From Microthrixaceae bacterium (GTDB lineage: Bacteria; Actinomycetota; Acidimicrobiia; Acidimicrobiales; Microtrichaceae), in contig JADLFH010000030.1 in NCBI GenBank assembly GCA_020845705.1, positions 185,579 through 249,578 on the forward strand: DNA of 64,000 bases, read 5' to 3'. This document shows positions 1 to 8,676 of this stretch, piece by piece. The notes under the pieces are model-generated. The model made no database searches, was not told the origin of the DNA, and saw nothing but the letters and a program-made list of their open reading frames with translations. Positions within the stretch are counted from its first letter, which is position 1. The number at the start of each line of letters is the position of its first letter. Both the position numbers and the translations under genes were made by a program.

Positions 1-592
1 GCTCGACGTGGGCTGCGGCCCCGGACGTCACAGCCACGAGCTGGCGCGACGAGGGTTGGAGGTGGTCGGTGTCGACATCGCGCAGCGATTCGTCGATCTG
101 GCCAATGCAGCGGCCCCCGCCGGCGCGTCGTTCATTCGCGCAGATGCCCGCGCCCTTCGCTTCGAAGAGGAGTTCGACGCCGCCGTGTCGCTGTGCCAGG
201 GCGGCATCGGCCTCGGCGACGGCGATCCCATTGCCGGTGATCTCGAGGTGCTCCGCGGGATCCGTCGGGCGCTGCGGCCGGGCGGCCGCGTCGCGCTCAG
301 CGCCTTCAACGCCTACTTCCAGGTGCGGTGGTTGGAGGACCACGACAGCTTCGACGCGGCAACCGGCGTCAACCACGAGCCGACCGAGGTTCGCGACGAG
401 ACCGGCGTCGCCCACCCCGCCGACCTTTGGACCACCTGTTGCACCCCTCGGGAGTTGCAGTTGTTGTTCCGAGTCGCGGGACTGTCGGTGGACGAGATCT
501 TCGGAGTCGAACCCGGTCGCTACGGCAGCGACCCGCCCTCGATCGACCGCCCGGAGCTGTTGGTTCTCGGAGCCAGGGCGGCACTAGCCTGA
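1..592 (+). CDS. SAM-dependent class I methyltransferase (5' truncated by window)
   Basis: The reading frame is open from the first base of the window, so the true start lies upstream and about 196 C-terminal residues are seen. The visible N-terminus is methyltransferase motif I (LDVGCGPGRHS), the glycine-rich loop that binds S-adenosylmethionine. An acidic strand-end (VVGVDIA) follows, then the motif II/III region (FIRADARALRFEEEFDAAVSL). This is the Rossmann fold of class I methyltransferases of the methyltransf_25/UbiE-like type. The substrate cannot be read from the sequence. It ends 68 bp before rpsA on the same strand; nothing shows that the two are functionally linked. The family call is firm; the specific role is unknown. 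Confidence 0.85.
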   Translation, partial: LDVGCGPGRHSHELARRGLEVVGVDIAQRFVDLANAAAPAGASFIRADARALRFEEEFDAAVSLCQGGIGLGDGDPIAGDLEVLRGIRRALRPGGRVALSAFNAYFQVRWLEDHDSFDAATGVNHEPTEVRDETGVAHPADLWTTCCTPRELQLLFRVAGLSVDEIFGVEPGRYGSDPPSIDRPELLVLGARAALA

Positions 593-660
593 CTGGCTGC
601 CTTGAGCGTCTACGCGCCCCGGCCCATGTCCCATCCCTCGACTTCCTGTAGGCCAACACC

Positions 661-2019
661 GTGTCCGACCAAGCAACGATCGATCCCACCACAGCGGGAG
701 CCGACGACTACGTCCCCCGCCAGATCACCGACAACGACGTGGAGGACAGCGCACTCGAGCAGCTGTACGTCTCGACGATGGTCGGCGTCGAGGACGGCCA
801 ACTCGTCACCGGCACGGTCGTCAAGGTTGACCACGACGAGGTTCTGCTGGACATCGGGTACAAGTCCGAGGGGGTCGTCCCCTCGCGAGAGCTGTCGATC
901 CGCAACGACGTGAACCCACACGAGGTGGTGTCGCTCGGTGACGAGATCGAGGCCCTTGTCCTCCAGAAGGAGGACAAGGAAGGCCGTCTGATCCTGTCCA
1001 AGAAGCGTGCTCAATACGAGCGTGCCTGGGGCAAGATCGAGGCCATCAAGGAGGCCGAAGGCATGGTCTCAGGTCCTGTCATCGAGGTGGTCAAGGGCGG
1101 CCTCATCATCGACATCGGCCTGCGAGGTTTCCTGCCGGCGTCACTCGTGGAGCTCCGTCGGGTGCGAGACCTCCAGCCATACGTGGGCAAGTCGCTCGAA
1201 GCGAAGATCATCGAGCTCGACAAGAACCGCAACAACGTGGTGTTGTCACGTCGAGCGTGGCTGGAGGAGACCCAGAAGGAGCAGCGCGAGGACTTCCTGG
1301 TCAACCTACGCCCGGGCGAACGACGTCGTGGCGTGGTGTCCAGCGTCGTGAACTTCGGCGCCTTCGTCGACCTCGGCGGCATGGACGGCCTCGTGCATGT
1401 GTCGGAACTTTCATGGAAGCACGTCAACCACCCCGGTGACGTGGTGGCCGTAGGCGACGAGATCGAGATCGAGGTGCTCGAGGTCGATATGGACCGTGAG
1501 CGGATCTCACTGTCGCTCAAGGCCACCCAGCAGGATCCGTGGCAGGAGTTCGCCTCCGCGCATCAGGTGGGCGAGTTGGTCTACGGCCGGGTCACCAAGT
1601 TGGTTCCCTTCGGTTCGTTCATCCAGGTGGGCGACGGCATCGAGGGCCTGGTCCACATCTCGGAGATGTCGGCCCACCACGTGGATCTTCCCGAGCAGGT
1701 GGTCACACCAGGCGAAGAGCTGTGGGTGAAGATCATCGACCTCGACCTGCAACGTCGTCGCATCTCGCTGTCGATCAAGCAGGCGGCCGAGGGCGGCATC
1801 GTCGCCGCGGAGTACCAGGAGCACTTCGGCGAGCATGCCTACGACTCCGAAGGCAACTACATCGGCGGGGCGATCGACCCCGAAGCCACCTCCGAAGGCC
1901 AGGAAGCCTGGGAGGAGTACTACAAGGAGCACGGATACGACGCCTCCGGGGAGCCGGAGGCGACACCCGAGGTCGCCGCAGAAGGCGACGCCGAGGAAAC
2001 CGTCGAAACCGAAGACTGA
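661..2019 (+). CDS. rpsA: 30S ribosomal protein S1
   Basis: A 452-residue protein with four consecutive S1/OB-fold RNA-binding domains, at roughly residues 35-105, 120-190, 210-282 and 297-370. They are recognisable by repeats such as GAFVDLGGMDGLVHVSEL and GSFIQVGDGIEGLVHISEM. Four S1 domains with an acidic C-terminal tail (EEYYKEHGYDASGEPEA onward) is the usual actinobacterial form, shorter than the six-domain E. coli protein. It binds mRNA on the 30S subunit and aids initiation. The start is the GTG at 661. No clear Shine-Dalgarno precedes it, which suits its known role, and a weak TAGGCC hexamer lies 6 nt upstream. A strong intrinsic terminator follows the stop codon. Confidence 0.97.
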   Translation: MSDQATIDPTTAGADDYVPRQITDNDVEDSALEQLYVSTMVGVEDGQLVTGTVVKVDHDEVLLDIGYKSEGVVPSRELSIRNDVNPHEVVSLGDEIEALVLQKEDKEGRLILSKKRAQYERAWGKIEAIKEAEGMVSGPVIEVVKGGLIIDIGLRGFLPASLVELRRVRDLQPYVGKSLEAKIIELDKNRNNVVLSRRAWLEETQKEQREDFLVNLRPGERRRGVVSSVVNFGAFVDLGGMDGLVHVSELSWKHVNHPGDVVAVGDEIEIEVLEVDMDRERISLSLKATQQDPWQEFASAHQVGELVYGRVTKLVPFGSFIQVGDGIEGLVHISEMSAHHVDLPEQVVTPGEELWVKIIDLDLQRRRISLSIKQAAEGGIVAAEYQEHFGEHAYDSEGNYIGGAIDPEATSEGQEAWEEYYKEHGYDASGEPEATPEVAAEGDAEETVETED

Positions 2020-2040
2020 CCTTCGCGGCAGACCGTAGAG

Positions 2041-2078
2041 ACCAATCCCCTGCCTTCGGGCAGGGGATTGGTCGTTTT
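2041..2078 (+). terminator. Rho-independent terminator of rpsA
   Basis: A perfect 14-bp stem (ACCAATCCCCTGCC, 2041-2054, pairing with 2059-2072) is closed by a TTCG tetraloop and followed by CGTTTT. It lies 22 bp after the rpsA stop codon. It is the clearest intrinsic terminator in the window and separates rpsA from the pilus operon. Confidence 0.95.
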
Positions 2079-2122
2079 CGCCTCCAATAGCTAAGCCCGC
2101 CGACCCCTCCGGCCGACAGAGA

Positions 2123-2143
2123 ACCGAGCGATGAGTACTCGGT
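2123..2143 (+). promoter_or_regulatory. Small dyad upstream of the pilus operon
   Basis: ACCGAG (2123-2128) pairs with CTCGGT (2138-2143), and the 8-bp palindrome GAGTACTC lies at 2133-2140. It sits about 80 bp before cpaB in the only sizeable gap upstream of the operon, so it could be an operator or a leader hairpin. No convincing -35/-10 pair could be assigned here. Confidence 0.3.
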
Positions 2144-2224
2144 CGGATCGATGGGGCCACCCACTGGTCCATCCGTCGCCTCTTGTCGCCGCTGTCTGCA
2201 ACGAGTCGTCGGAACGAGGTCACA

Positions 2225-3052
2225 GTGAGCTCTCGGAGAACCCTCATCCTGGTGGGTGCAATCGTCGTGGGGGCGGTAGCCGCACTCATGATCCTGCGCT
2301 ACGTAGGAAGCGTCGAGGACAAGGCGTCCAGCGACGGTCAGATGGTGCAGGTGGTCATCGCAACAGGCGACATCCCCAAAGGCGAGTCGGCTGACGCTGC
2401 GATCGCAGCGGGTCGGATCGACCTGGGCAGTCGTCGGCGAATCGATCTCCCGACCAACGCCGTCACGCGTGTCGAGGACATCATGGACCAGACGGCCACA
2501 ATCGACCTGGCCGCGGGCGAGGTGATCACCACGTCGAAGTTCGCGAGTGGAAGTGACCTCAGCTCGTCGTCGTCCACCAACATCAGCCCCGGCAACGTTG
2601 CGGTGACCGTGTCGGTGGACGCCTCACGTGCAGTGGCGGGGCTGGTCGGACCCGGCGACTACGTGAACCTCATGGCCGACCTGTCCTCCGGCGAGGAGGC
2701 TGACGGTGCCGCCGGCGCTTTGGGCTCCACCTACGTGTTCCAGAAGGTGAAGGTGCTGGCGATCGGGTCGAACCTCGGCGCTCAGGCTGCGGCCCCGGCC
2801 GAGGGCACCGAGACCACCGCTGCCGTCGCATCGGATCTCGTCACGCTGGACGTTCCCCCCGAGGCGGCTCAGGTGATCACCGCGAACGCCTCGCGGAACC
2901 TGCGCATGGTGCTGGTCCGTCCCGACTACCAGCCGCACCCCATCTCGGCATACGTGATCGACCCCGCCAAGCCGCTGCCCGGCGCTGACGGCCGTACCCC
3001 GTATGAAGGCCAGCCCGCTACGGCGGCATCGACGGCAGGCGCAGGCCGGTGA
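2225..3052 (+). CDS. cpaB: Flp/Tad pilus assembly protein CpaB (SAF domain)
   Basis: A 275-residue protein with an N-terminal membrane anchor (about residues 5-26) followed by an SAF-type domain and the RcpC/CpaB region (GNVAVTVSVDASRAVAGLVGPGDYVNLM). CpaB proteins are periplasmic or cell-wall-side parts of Tad pilus machines; in this monoderm lineage it probably works outside the membrane near the pilus base. An upstream in-frame TTG at 2183 exists, but the GTG at 2225 has a GAGG Shine-Dalgarno about 6 nt before it and places the TM segment at the N-terminus, so it is preferred. It is the first gene of an operon and overlaps the start of the CpaE gene. Confidence in the family is high because the next four genes are also Tad components. 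Confidence 0.9.
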   Translation: MSSRRTLILVGAIVVGAVAALMILRYVGSVEDKASSDGQMVQVVIATGDIPKGESADAAIAAGRIDLGSRRRIDLPTNAVTRVEDIMDQTATIDLAAGEVITTSKFASGSDLSSSSSTNISPGNVAVTVSVDASRAVAGLVGPGDYVNLMADLSSGEEADGAAGALGSTYVFQKVKVLAIGSNLGAQAAAPAEGTETTAAVASDLVTLDVPPEAAQVITANASRNLRMVLVRPDYQPHPISAYVIDPAKPLPGADGRTPYEGQPATAASTAGAGR

Positions 3053-4341
3053 TGAACCCCATCGACTTCTCCACCGAGGACGGCTGGGACGACGAGGGGT
3101 CGTTCGTATCCATCGCAGATCCGGTCCAGACGCTCCCCGGACCAACATCGGCGCCGGCGAGCATCCGGGTGTCGGTGGCAGTGGTCGAGTCCGATCCCCC
3201 GACCCGAGACGCCCTCCTGCGGCAGCTGGGCGAGGGGGTCACTCCGTTCAGCTCGATCGAGGAGCTGGCAGGGAGGCTCACGGGCGCGGTTCCGGTGGTC
3301 GTGGTGTTGGGTCCGTCCTGCGCTGCGAACTCCGAGCTGGGGATCTCCGAGCGCCTCATCGAAGCGCACCCGAACCTTGCCGCGATCCTCGTGGTCGACG
3401 AGCTCACCACGACACTCCTCCAGCAGGCACTGCGTGTCGGGGTTCGTGACGTGCTGACCCTGGGCGGGGACCCCGACCAGCTTGTGGCAGCGGTCGGGCG
3501 AGTGGCCCAGACCCTCGAGCCGGCACCCAGGTGGAACTCGTCGCCCAACTCGCCGGCCGACGAGGGGGTGGGGAGCGATCCGGGGATGAACGGGAAGGTC
3601 ATCACCGTCTTTTCGACCAAGGGAGGGGCCGGCAAGTCGGTCATCTCGACGAACCTGGCCATCAGCCTCGCTCAGCGAAGCGGCCAGCCCGTCTGCCTGG
3701 TCGACGCGGATCTCCAGTTCGGGGATGTGGCTGTGATGCTGAAGCTCACTCCCCACCACACCATCGTCGATGCCATCGGTTCGCTCGACAGGCTCGACGC
3801 CGCGTTGCTCTCCAGCCTGTTGGTCACCCACGAGCCTTCCGGGCTGAAGGTGCTGCCCGCGCCCCTCGAACCCGCCTTCGCCGATCAGGTGGGCGCGTCG
3901 GAGATGGTCGAGATCGTCGAGTGTCTCCGCAGCTTCTGCGGCTACGTCGTGGTGGACACCCCCGCCTACTTCAACGATCTGGTTCTCGGCCTCGTCGAGG
4001 TTTCCGACAACGTCGTGATGGTCGCGGGGATGGACATTCCGAACATCAAGAACGTCAAGATCGGGTTGCAGACCCTTCGCCTGCTCAACACGCCGATGGA
4101 GAAGCTGATGTTGGTGCTCAACCGCTCCAACTCGAAGGTGAAGCTCGACATCGGCGAGGTCGAGAGGACCCTGGGTGTGAAGGCCGACTCGCTGATCCCA
4201 TCCGACGTCCTGGTCCCCCAGTCGGTGAACAAGGGTGTGCCGGTGGTGTTGCACGCGCCGAAGTCGCCCGTCGCCCGTTCGATCCAACAGCTCGCCGAGC
4301 TGTTCATCCCATCGCCCGCAGCGGCCAAGCGTCGCCGCTGA
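3052..4341 (+). CDS. cpaE: Pilus assembly ATPase CpaE/TadZ (receiver-like + MinD/ParA domain)
   Basis: About 429 residues. An N-terminal receiver-like domain (about 40-155, beginning VSVAVVESDPPTRDALLRQL) is followed by a MinD/ParA-type ATPase domain with the deviant Walker A loop KGGAGKS near residue 190. The receiver-like part lacks a convincing phospho-acceptor pocket, as is usual for TadZ/CpaE. The family localises Tad pilus machinery, often to a pole. The start overlaps the cpaB stop (TGATG); a GTG three bases earlier at 3049 is equally possible. It is translationally coupled within the pilus operon and followed by cpaF after 47 bp. Confidence 0.92.
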   Translation: MNPIDFSTEDGWDDEGSFVSIADPVQTLPGPTSAPASIRVSVAVVESDPPTRDALLRQLGEGVTPFSSIEELAGRLTGAVPVVVVLGPSCAANSELGISERLIEAHPNLAAILVVDELTTTLLQQALRVGVRDVLTLGGDPDQLVAAVGRVAQTLEPAPRWNSSPNSPADEGVGSDPGMNGKVITVFSTKGGAGKSVISTNLAISLAQRSGQPVCLVDADLQFGDVAVMLKLTPHHTIVDAIGSLDRLDAALLSSLLVTHEPSGLKVLPAPLEPAFADQVGASEMVEIVECLRSFCGYVVVDTPAYFNDLVLGLVEVSDNVVMVAGMDIPNIKNVKIGLQTLRLLNTPMEKLMLVLNRSNSKVKLDIGEVERTLGVKADSLIPSDVLVPQSVNKGVPVVLHAPKSPVARSIQQLAELFIPSPAAAKRRR

Positions 4342-4388
4342 ACGGCTCCGAATCCCGCCTTTCCGCCTGACAACAAGGAGCGCCAGTC

Positions 4389-5774
4389 GTGTCCCTCTAC
4401 CAGCGACTCAACGAGGTCAACCAACCTGCCGGCGGAGAGAAGCCGGGAGCCACGGGGCCAGGTTCGGGGTCGCGCCGGGACCCGGTGTTGGACGAGCTGC
4501 GCCAGCGCGTCCATGCGCACCTCATCGAAGAGCTCGGCCCGATCCTCTACGACAAGCGGCTCGGCGAGGACGACCTGCGCCGCCGGGTACACGAACAGCT
4601 CCTCCAGACGCTCCAGGCGGAGCGCGCCCCGTTGTCGGCGGCTGACAAGGCACAGCTCATCCAGGATGTCTCAGACGACATCCTGGGATACGGGCCCATC
4701 GACAAGCTCCTCAAGGAGGAGGCCGTCACCGAAGTCATGGTCAACGGTCCATCGACGGTCTTCGTGGAGCGCAACGGCCGGATCGAGAAGGACGCCGCCA
4801 CCTTCGTGGATTCCGAACACCTCCGTCGCATCATCGACAAGATCGTCTCGGAGGTGGGCCGTCGCATCGACGAGTCGACCCCCATGGTCGATGCGCGGCT
4901 CCCCGACGGCTCCCGCGTCAACGCCATCATCTCGCCGCTGGCGATCGGTGGGCCGTATCTGACCATCCGGAAGTTCGCCACCGATCCGCTCCAGGTGGAC
5001 GACCTGATCCGATTCGGGTCCATCAACGCGCACGCCGCTCGGTTCCTTCAGGCCTGCATCGTGGGCAAGCTGAACGTGTTGGTCTCCGGCGGTACCGGCA
5101 CCGGTAAGACGACGATGCTCAACGTGTTGTCGTCGTTCATCCCCTCCGACGAGCGCATCGTCACCATCGAGGACGCCAAGGAGCTTCAGCTCCACCAGGA
5201 CCATGTGTTGTCCTTGGAGGCCCGCCCGCCCAACATCGAGGGTCGCGGCGAGGTGACCATCCGTGACCTCGTGAAGAACAGCCTGCGTATGCGCCCCGAC
5301 CGCATCGTGATCGGCGAATGCCGTTCGGGCGAGGCGCTCGACATGTTGCAGGCTATGAACACCGGCCACGACGGTTCGCTGACCACGCTGCACTCCAACA
5401 GCCCCCGCGACGCCCTGTCCCGCCTCGAGACCCTGGTTCTGATGGCCGGCTTCGACCTGCCCGTGCGGGCCATCCGTGAGCAGGTGTCGAGCGCCGTGGA
5501 CCTGATCGTGCAGCTCTCCCGCCTGCGTGACGGCACACGCCGCGTCACCCACATCGCCGAGGTGCAGGGCATGGAGGGCGATGTCATCACCCTTCAGGAC
5601 ATCTTCCTGTTCGACTTCGGGATGGGTGTCGACGAGCACGGGAAGTTCCGCGGCCATCTCAAGGCCACCGGGGTTCGCCCCAAGTTCACCGAGAAGCTCG
5701 CGGATCTCGGCATCCGCCTGGGTCCGGAGGTGTTCTCCCTCGAGGGCGGGCGACGCGCAGTGGGGCGGGGCTGA
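4389..5774 (+). CDS. cpaF: Tad pilus secretion ATPase CpaF/TadA
   Basis: A 461-residue type II/IV secretion ATPase of the CpaF family. Visible motifs are the N-terminal domain with [11 protein letters not shown] and VTEVMVNGP, the Walker A loop GGTGTGKTT near residue 235, the Asp box [13 protein letters not shown], Walker [18 protein letters not shown] and the His-box segment [12 protein letters not shown]. It hydrolyses ATP in the cytoplasm to drive assembly of Flp-type pili through the TadB/TadC platform. GTG 4389 has a good AAGGAG Shine-Dalgarno 8 nt upstream. The stop codon overlaps the next start (TGATG), which suggests coupling to the VWA-TadB gene. Full length; no odd residues noted. 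Confidence 0.96.
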   Translation: MSLYQRLNEVNQPAGGEKPGATGPGSGSRRDPVLDELRQRVHAHLIEELGPILYDKRLGEDDLRRRVHEQLLQTLQAERAPLSAADKAQLIQDVSDDILGYGPIDKLLKEEAVTEVMVNGPSTVFVERNGRIEKDAATFVDSEHLRRIIDKIVSEVGRRIDESTPMVDARLPDGSRVNAIISPLAIGGPYLTIRKFATDPLQVDDLIRFGSINAHAARFLQACIVGKLNVLVSGGTGTGKTTMLNVLSSFIPSDERIVTIEDAKELQLHQDHVLSLEARPPNIEGRGEVTIRDLVKNSLRMRPDRIVIGECRSGEALDMLQAMNTGHDGSLTTLHSNSPRDALSRLETLVLMAGFDLPVRAIREQVSSAVDLIVQLSRLRDGTRRVTHIAEVQGMEGDVITLQDIFLFDFGMGVDEHGKFRGHLKATGVRPKFTEKLADLGIRLGPEVFSLEGGRRAVGRG

Positions 5775-7735
5775 TGATGGCTCGTTTGGCCCGTCAGCCC
5801 CGGCTCGTGGCGCTGTCGGTTGCCACGTTGTTGGTGACCCTCAGCGTCGGGACGATGGCCGCCGGCGCGGACGATCTCCCGACCCCATCCCTGGAGGTCA
5901 ACTCAGTCGATGCCCGCGGTGCGACCTTGGGTATCGACGTGACGAACACCGGGCCGGCGGATCCCAAGAAGCTGTCGGTAGCGGTCGATGGCAAGCCGGT
6001 GGACGCCTCGGTCCAGAGCTTCGAACAAGCCGGTCGGGGTTCGAACGTGATGGTGGTGCTGGACAACTCCAAGAGCGTCGGCAACGGTGCCGTTCAGATC
6101 GCGAAGGAGCAGCTGAGACGGCTTGCACCCGGAACGAACAACATCGAGACGCTCGGAGTGGTGACCATCGGCGGCGGCGCCCGGCTGGCGGTGCCGTTGA
6201 CCACCTCGTCGAACAGTGTGACCTCCTCAGCTCGCTCGATCGCTCCAGGCGGTGCCCCGGCGCTGTGGGACGCTCTCGTGGCGGCGGCCGAGCGACTCGA
6301 CGGCATCTCCGAGACCAACAACAGCCAGATCGTGCTCGTCAGCGGTGCTGCCGACAGCGCTTCGCGGGCCAAGTTCTCCGATGTCGGGGCGGCGTTGCGT
6401 CGCTCTGGAGCCGCGCTGCACGTCATCACCCTCGCGGGCGGTACCTCCGAGGTCGGACTGCTCAACGAGCTCGTCGCGGTCGCGGGAGGATCCTTCCGTA
6501 GCGGCTCGTCGAACGATCTCACCAGGATGCTCGGCTCCGTCGCCGAACGTCTCGGCCACCAGTACCGGGTCACGGCACCCGCGCCCAACTCCTCCGAAGA
6601 GCTGGTCAGCCTCGACATCGAGTGGAGCGGAGCCGAGCTCTCCGCCGCTTTCCGACCCGACGCGGTGACCGTCGGCGCGTCCGCGTTGGCCTCCATCGAC
6701 GGCCAGGACAGCCTGATCGATCGCCTCACGGGATCCTCTGTGACGAAGTGGATCATCGTGGCGCTGGGAACGCTGTCGGTCGGCATGTTCGTGTACTCGA
6801 TCGCGATGCTCATCACCCGTCGTGACGACAGGCTCGACTTCGCGCTGCGCCACTACGACGGCAACACCGCGGCTCCCGGCTACGACGACTTCGGTGATGC
6901 CGACGACGGTTCCCCCATGTCCTTCGCCCGCAAGAGCCACTTCTTCCGCAAGGCTGTTGCCGTCACCAACGAGCTTGCCGAGCGGCAGGGGTTCCTCGCC
7001 AAGATCGAGGACATGTTGGACCAGGCCGACCTTCCGTTGCGCGCGGCCGAGGCGCTGTTCTTCTACGTGGCGGGAGCGATCATCGCGGCGATCGGCGCGG
7101 CGTTGCTCTCCGGCGACTTCATGGTTCTGATCATGGTCGTGCTGGTTGCGCTGCTGGCACCGAACTTCGTGGTCAAGTTCCGGCTTCGGCGACGCCAGAA
7201 GAAGTTCGTGGCACAACTCCCCGACATGTTGCAGCTGCTCGCCGGCACTCTGCGCGCGGGCTACTCCGTCGCCCAGGGCTTCGAGGCGGTCTCGAAGGAG
7301 ATCGACGATCCCATGGGTCGGGAGCTGCGGCGTGTGATGGCGGAATCCCGGCTGGGTCGCCCCATCGAGGAGGCGCTCGACGCGGCGGCCGAGCGGACCC
7401 AGAGCGAGGACTTCAAGTGGGCGGTCATGGCGATCCGCATCCAACGGGAGGTGGGCGGCAACCTTGCCGAGCTCCTCTTGACCGTGGCCGAGACGATGAC
7501 CCAGCGCGAACGACTCCGTCGGGATGTCTCGGCGCTCACGGCGGAAGGTCGGATGAGCGCGATCGTGTTGGGGCTCCTGCCCCCTGGGCTGGCCGGAGTG
7601 ATGTGGGTGATGAACCCGCAGTACATCGGGAGGCTCACCGAGGATTCATTCGGCCTCATCCTCTTGGCGGTGTCGGTCGTGTCCATGGGCATCGGCTTCG
7701 CCTGGATGAAGAAGATCATCACAATCGAGATCTGA
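5774..7735 (+). CDS. tadB: Secreted VWA domain fused to TadB-type pilus platform protein
   Basis: A 653-residue fusion. An N-terminal signal/anchor (ARLARQPRLVALSVATLLVT) is followed by a von Willebrand factor A domain at about residues 85-260 with a MIDAS-like DNSKS motif near residue 97. A beta-rich stretch, a TM segment (about 322-345), a cytoplasmic linker and a TadB-type type II secretion F domain (about 410-650; GTLRAGYSVAQGFEAV, more TM helices) come after. TadB normally has only the F domain and about 300 residues. The topology puts the VWA domain outside the cell and the F domain at the inner platform, so the fusion could couple an extracellular adhesin or sensor module to pilus assembly (inference). 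Its start overlaps the cpaF stop and tadC follows after 1 bp. Confidence 0.9.
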   Translation: MMARLARQPRLVALSVATLLVTLSVGTMAAGADDLPTPSLEVNSVDARGATLGIDVTNTGPADPKKLSVAVDGKPVDASVQSFEQAGRGSNVMVVLDNSKSVGNGAVQIAKEQLRRLAPGTNNIETLGVVTIGGGARLAVPLTTSSNSVTSSARSIAPGGAPALWDALVAAAERLDGISETNNSQIVLVSGAADSASRAKFSDVGAALRRSGAALHVITLAGGTSEVGLLNELVAVAGGSFRSGSSNDLTRMLGSVAERLGHQYRVTAPAPNSSEELVSLDIEWSGAELSAAFRPDAVTVGASALASIDGQDSLIDRLTGSSVTKWIIVALGTLSVGMFVYSIAMLITRRDDRLDFALRHYDGNTAAPGYDDFGDADDGSPMSFARKSHFFRKAVAVTNELAERQGFLAKIEDMLDQADLPLRAAEALFFYVAGAIIAAIGAALLSGDFMVLIMVVLVALLAPNFVVKFRLRRRQKKFVAQLPDMLQLLAGTLRAGYSVAQGFEAVSKEIDDPMGRELRRVMAESRLGRPIEEALDAAAERTQSEDFKWAVMAIRIQREVGGNLAELLLTVAETMTQRERLRRDVSALTAEGRMSAIVLGLLPPGLAGVMWVMNPQYIGRLTEDSFGLILLAVSVVSMGIGFAWMKKIITIEI

Positions 7736-7736
7736 G

Positions 7737-8672
7737 ATGAACATCACGATCCTGCTCCCAACCCTGCTCATCGGTGTTGCCCTCGCCGGTGTGATCTACA
7801 CGCTGTTGAGCCGCATCGACGAGCGCGAGGTCGTCCGTGACTCGTTGCGGCAGTTGGACGGCTACGAGCTCGAAAACCAGAGGGATGCGGAGCTGCTCGC
7901 ACCCTTCGCCGAACGCGCACTTGTGCCTGTGCTCGAGGGGTTGACCGGTCTCGGTCGTCGCTTCACCCCGATGGGCTATGTCGACAAGGTTCGGCAGAAG
8001 TTCGTCTATGCAGGCGACGCCACCCCCGACGCAGTGGACCGGTTCCTGGCCGTCCGCGTGGTGACAGCCGTTGGTGCGGTCCTGGCGTTCTTCGCCGTGT
8101 TCGTGTTCGGACTCCTGCCGCTGTCGCCGGGGATGGCCACCAACGCCACCGGTGGATTCCTGATCCTGGCACTGCTGTTGGGTCCCGACTCGATCCTCAA
8201 CCGCAAGGTGCAGGAACGTCAGCACGGAATCCAGGTGATGCTGCCCGACGTGTTGGATCTGTTGACGATCTCGGTCGAGGCAGGCTTGGGCTTCGAGCAG
8301 GCCATGGACCGTGTGATCGACTCGGTGCCGGGTCCGCTCTCCGACGAGTTTGCCCGGATGCTCGGCGAGACACGCGCCGGAGCGAGCCGCGCGGACGCGA
8401 TGCGGTCGATGGACGAGCGCTGCAACGTCGCGGAGCTGCGTTCCTTCGTGCTCGCCATCCTCCAGGCCGACACCTTCGGTGTGTCGATCGGGCGGGTGTT
8501 GCGAGCGCAGTCGGAGGAGATGCGGATCAAGCGCCGCCAGTTGGCCCAGGAGAAGGCGCAGAAGGCGCCGGTGAAGATGCTGATTCCCATGGTGTTCTGC
8601 ATCTTCCCCGCGCTGTTCGTCGTGGTGTTGGGCCCTGCGGCACTGAACATCCGCGACTCATTCGGCGGCTAG
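7737..8672 (+). CDS. tadC: Tad pilus platform protein TadC
   Basis: A 311-residue integral membrane protein of the type II secretion F family. It has an N-terminal TM segment (ITILLPTLLIGVALAGVIYTL), two TM helices around residues 100-145, the cytoplasmic four-helix F domain (LPDVLDLLTISVEAGLGFEQAMDRV) and a C-terminal hydrophobic helix. TadC pairs with TadB to form the membrane platform used by the CpaF ATPase. It follows the VWA-TadB gene with one base between stop and start, and the membrane protein gene begins 4 bp after its stop. Length and motifs are typical. Confidence 0.93.
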   Translation: MNITILLPTLLIGVALAGVIYTLLSRIDEREVVRDSLRQLDGYELENQRDAELLAPFAERALVPVLEGLTGLGRRFTPMGYVDKVRQKFVYAGDATPDAVDRFLAVRVVTAVGAVLAFFAVFVFGLLPLSPGMATNATGGFLILALLLGPDSILNRKVQERQHGIQVMLPDVLDLLTISVEAGLGFEQAMDRVIDSVPGPLSDEFARMLGETRAGASRADAMRSMDERCNVAELRSFVLAILQADTFGVSIGRVLRAQSEEMRIKRRQLAQEKAQKAPVKMLIPMVFCIFPALFVVVLGPAALNIRDSFGG

Positions 8673-8676
8673 CCCC

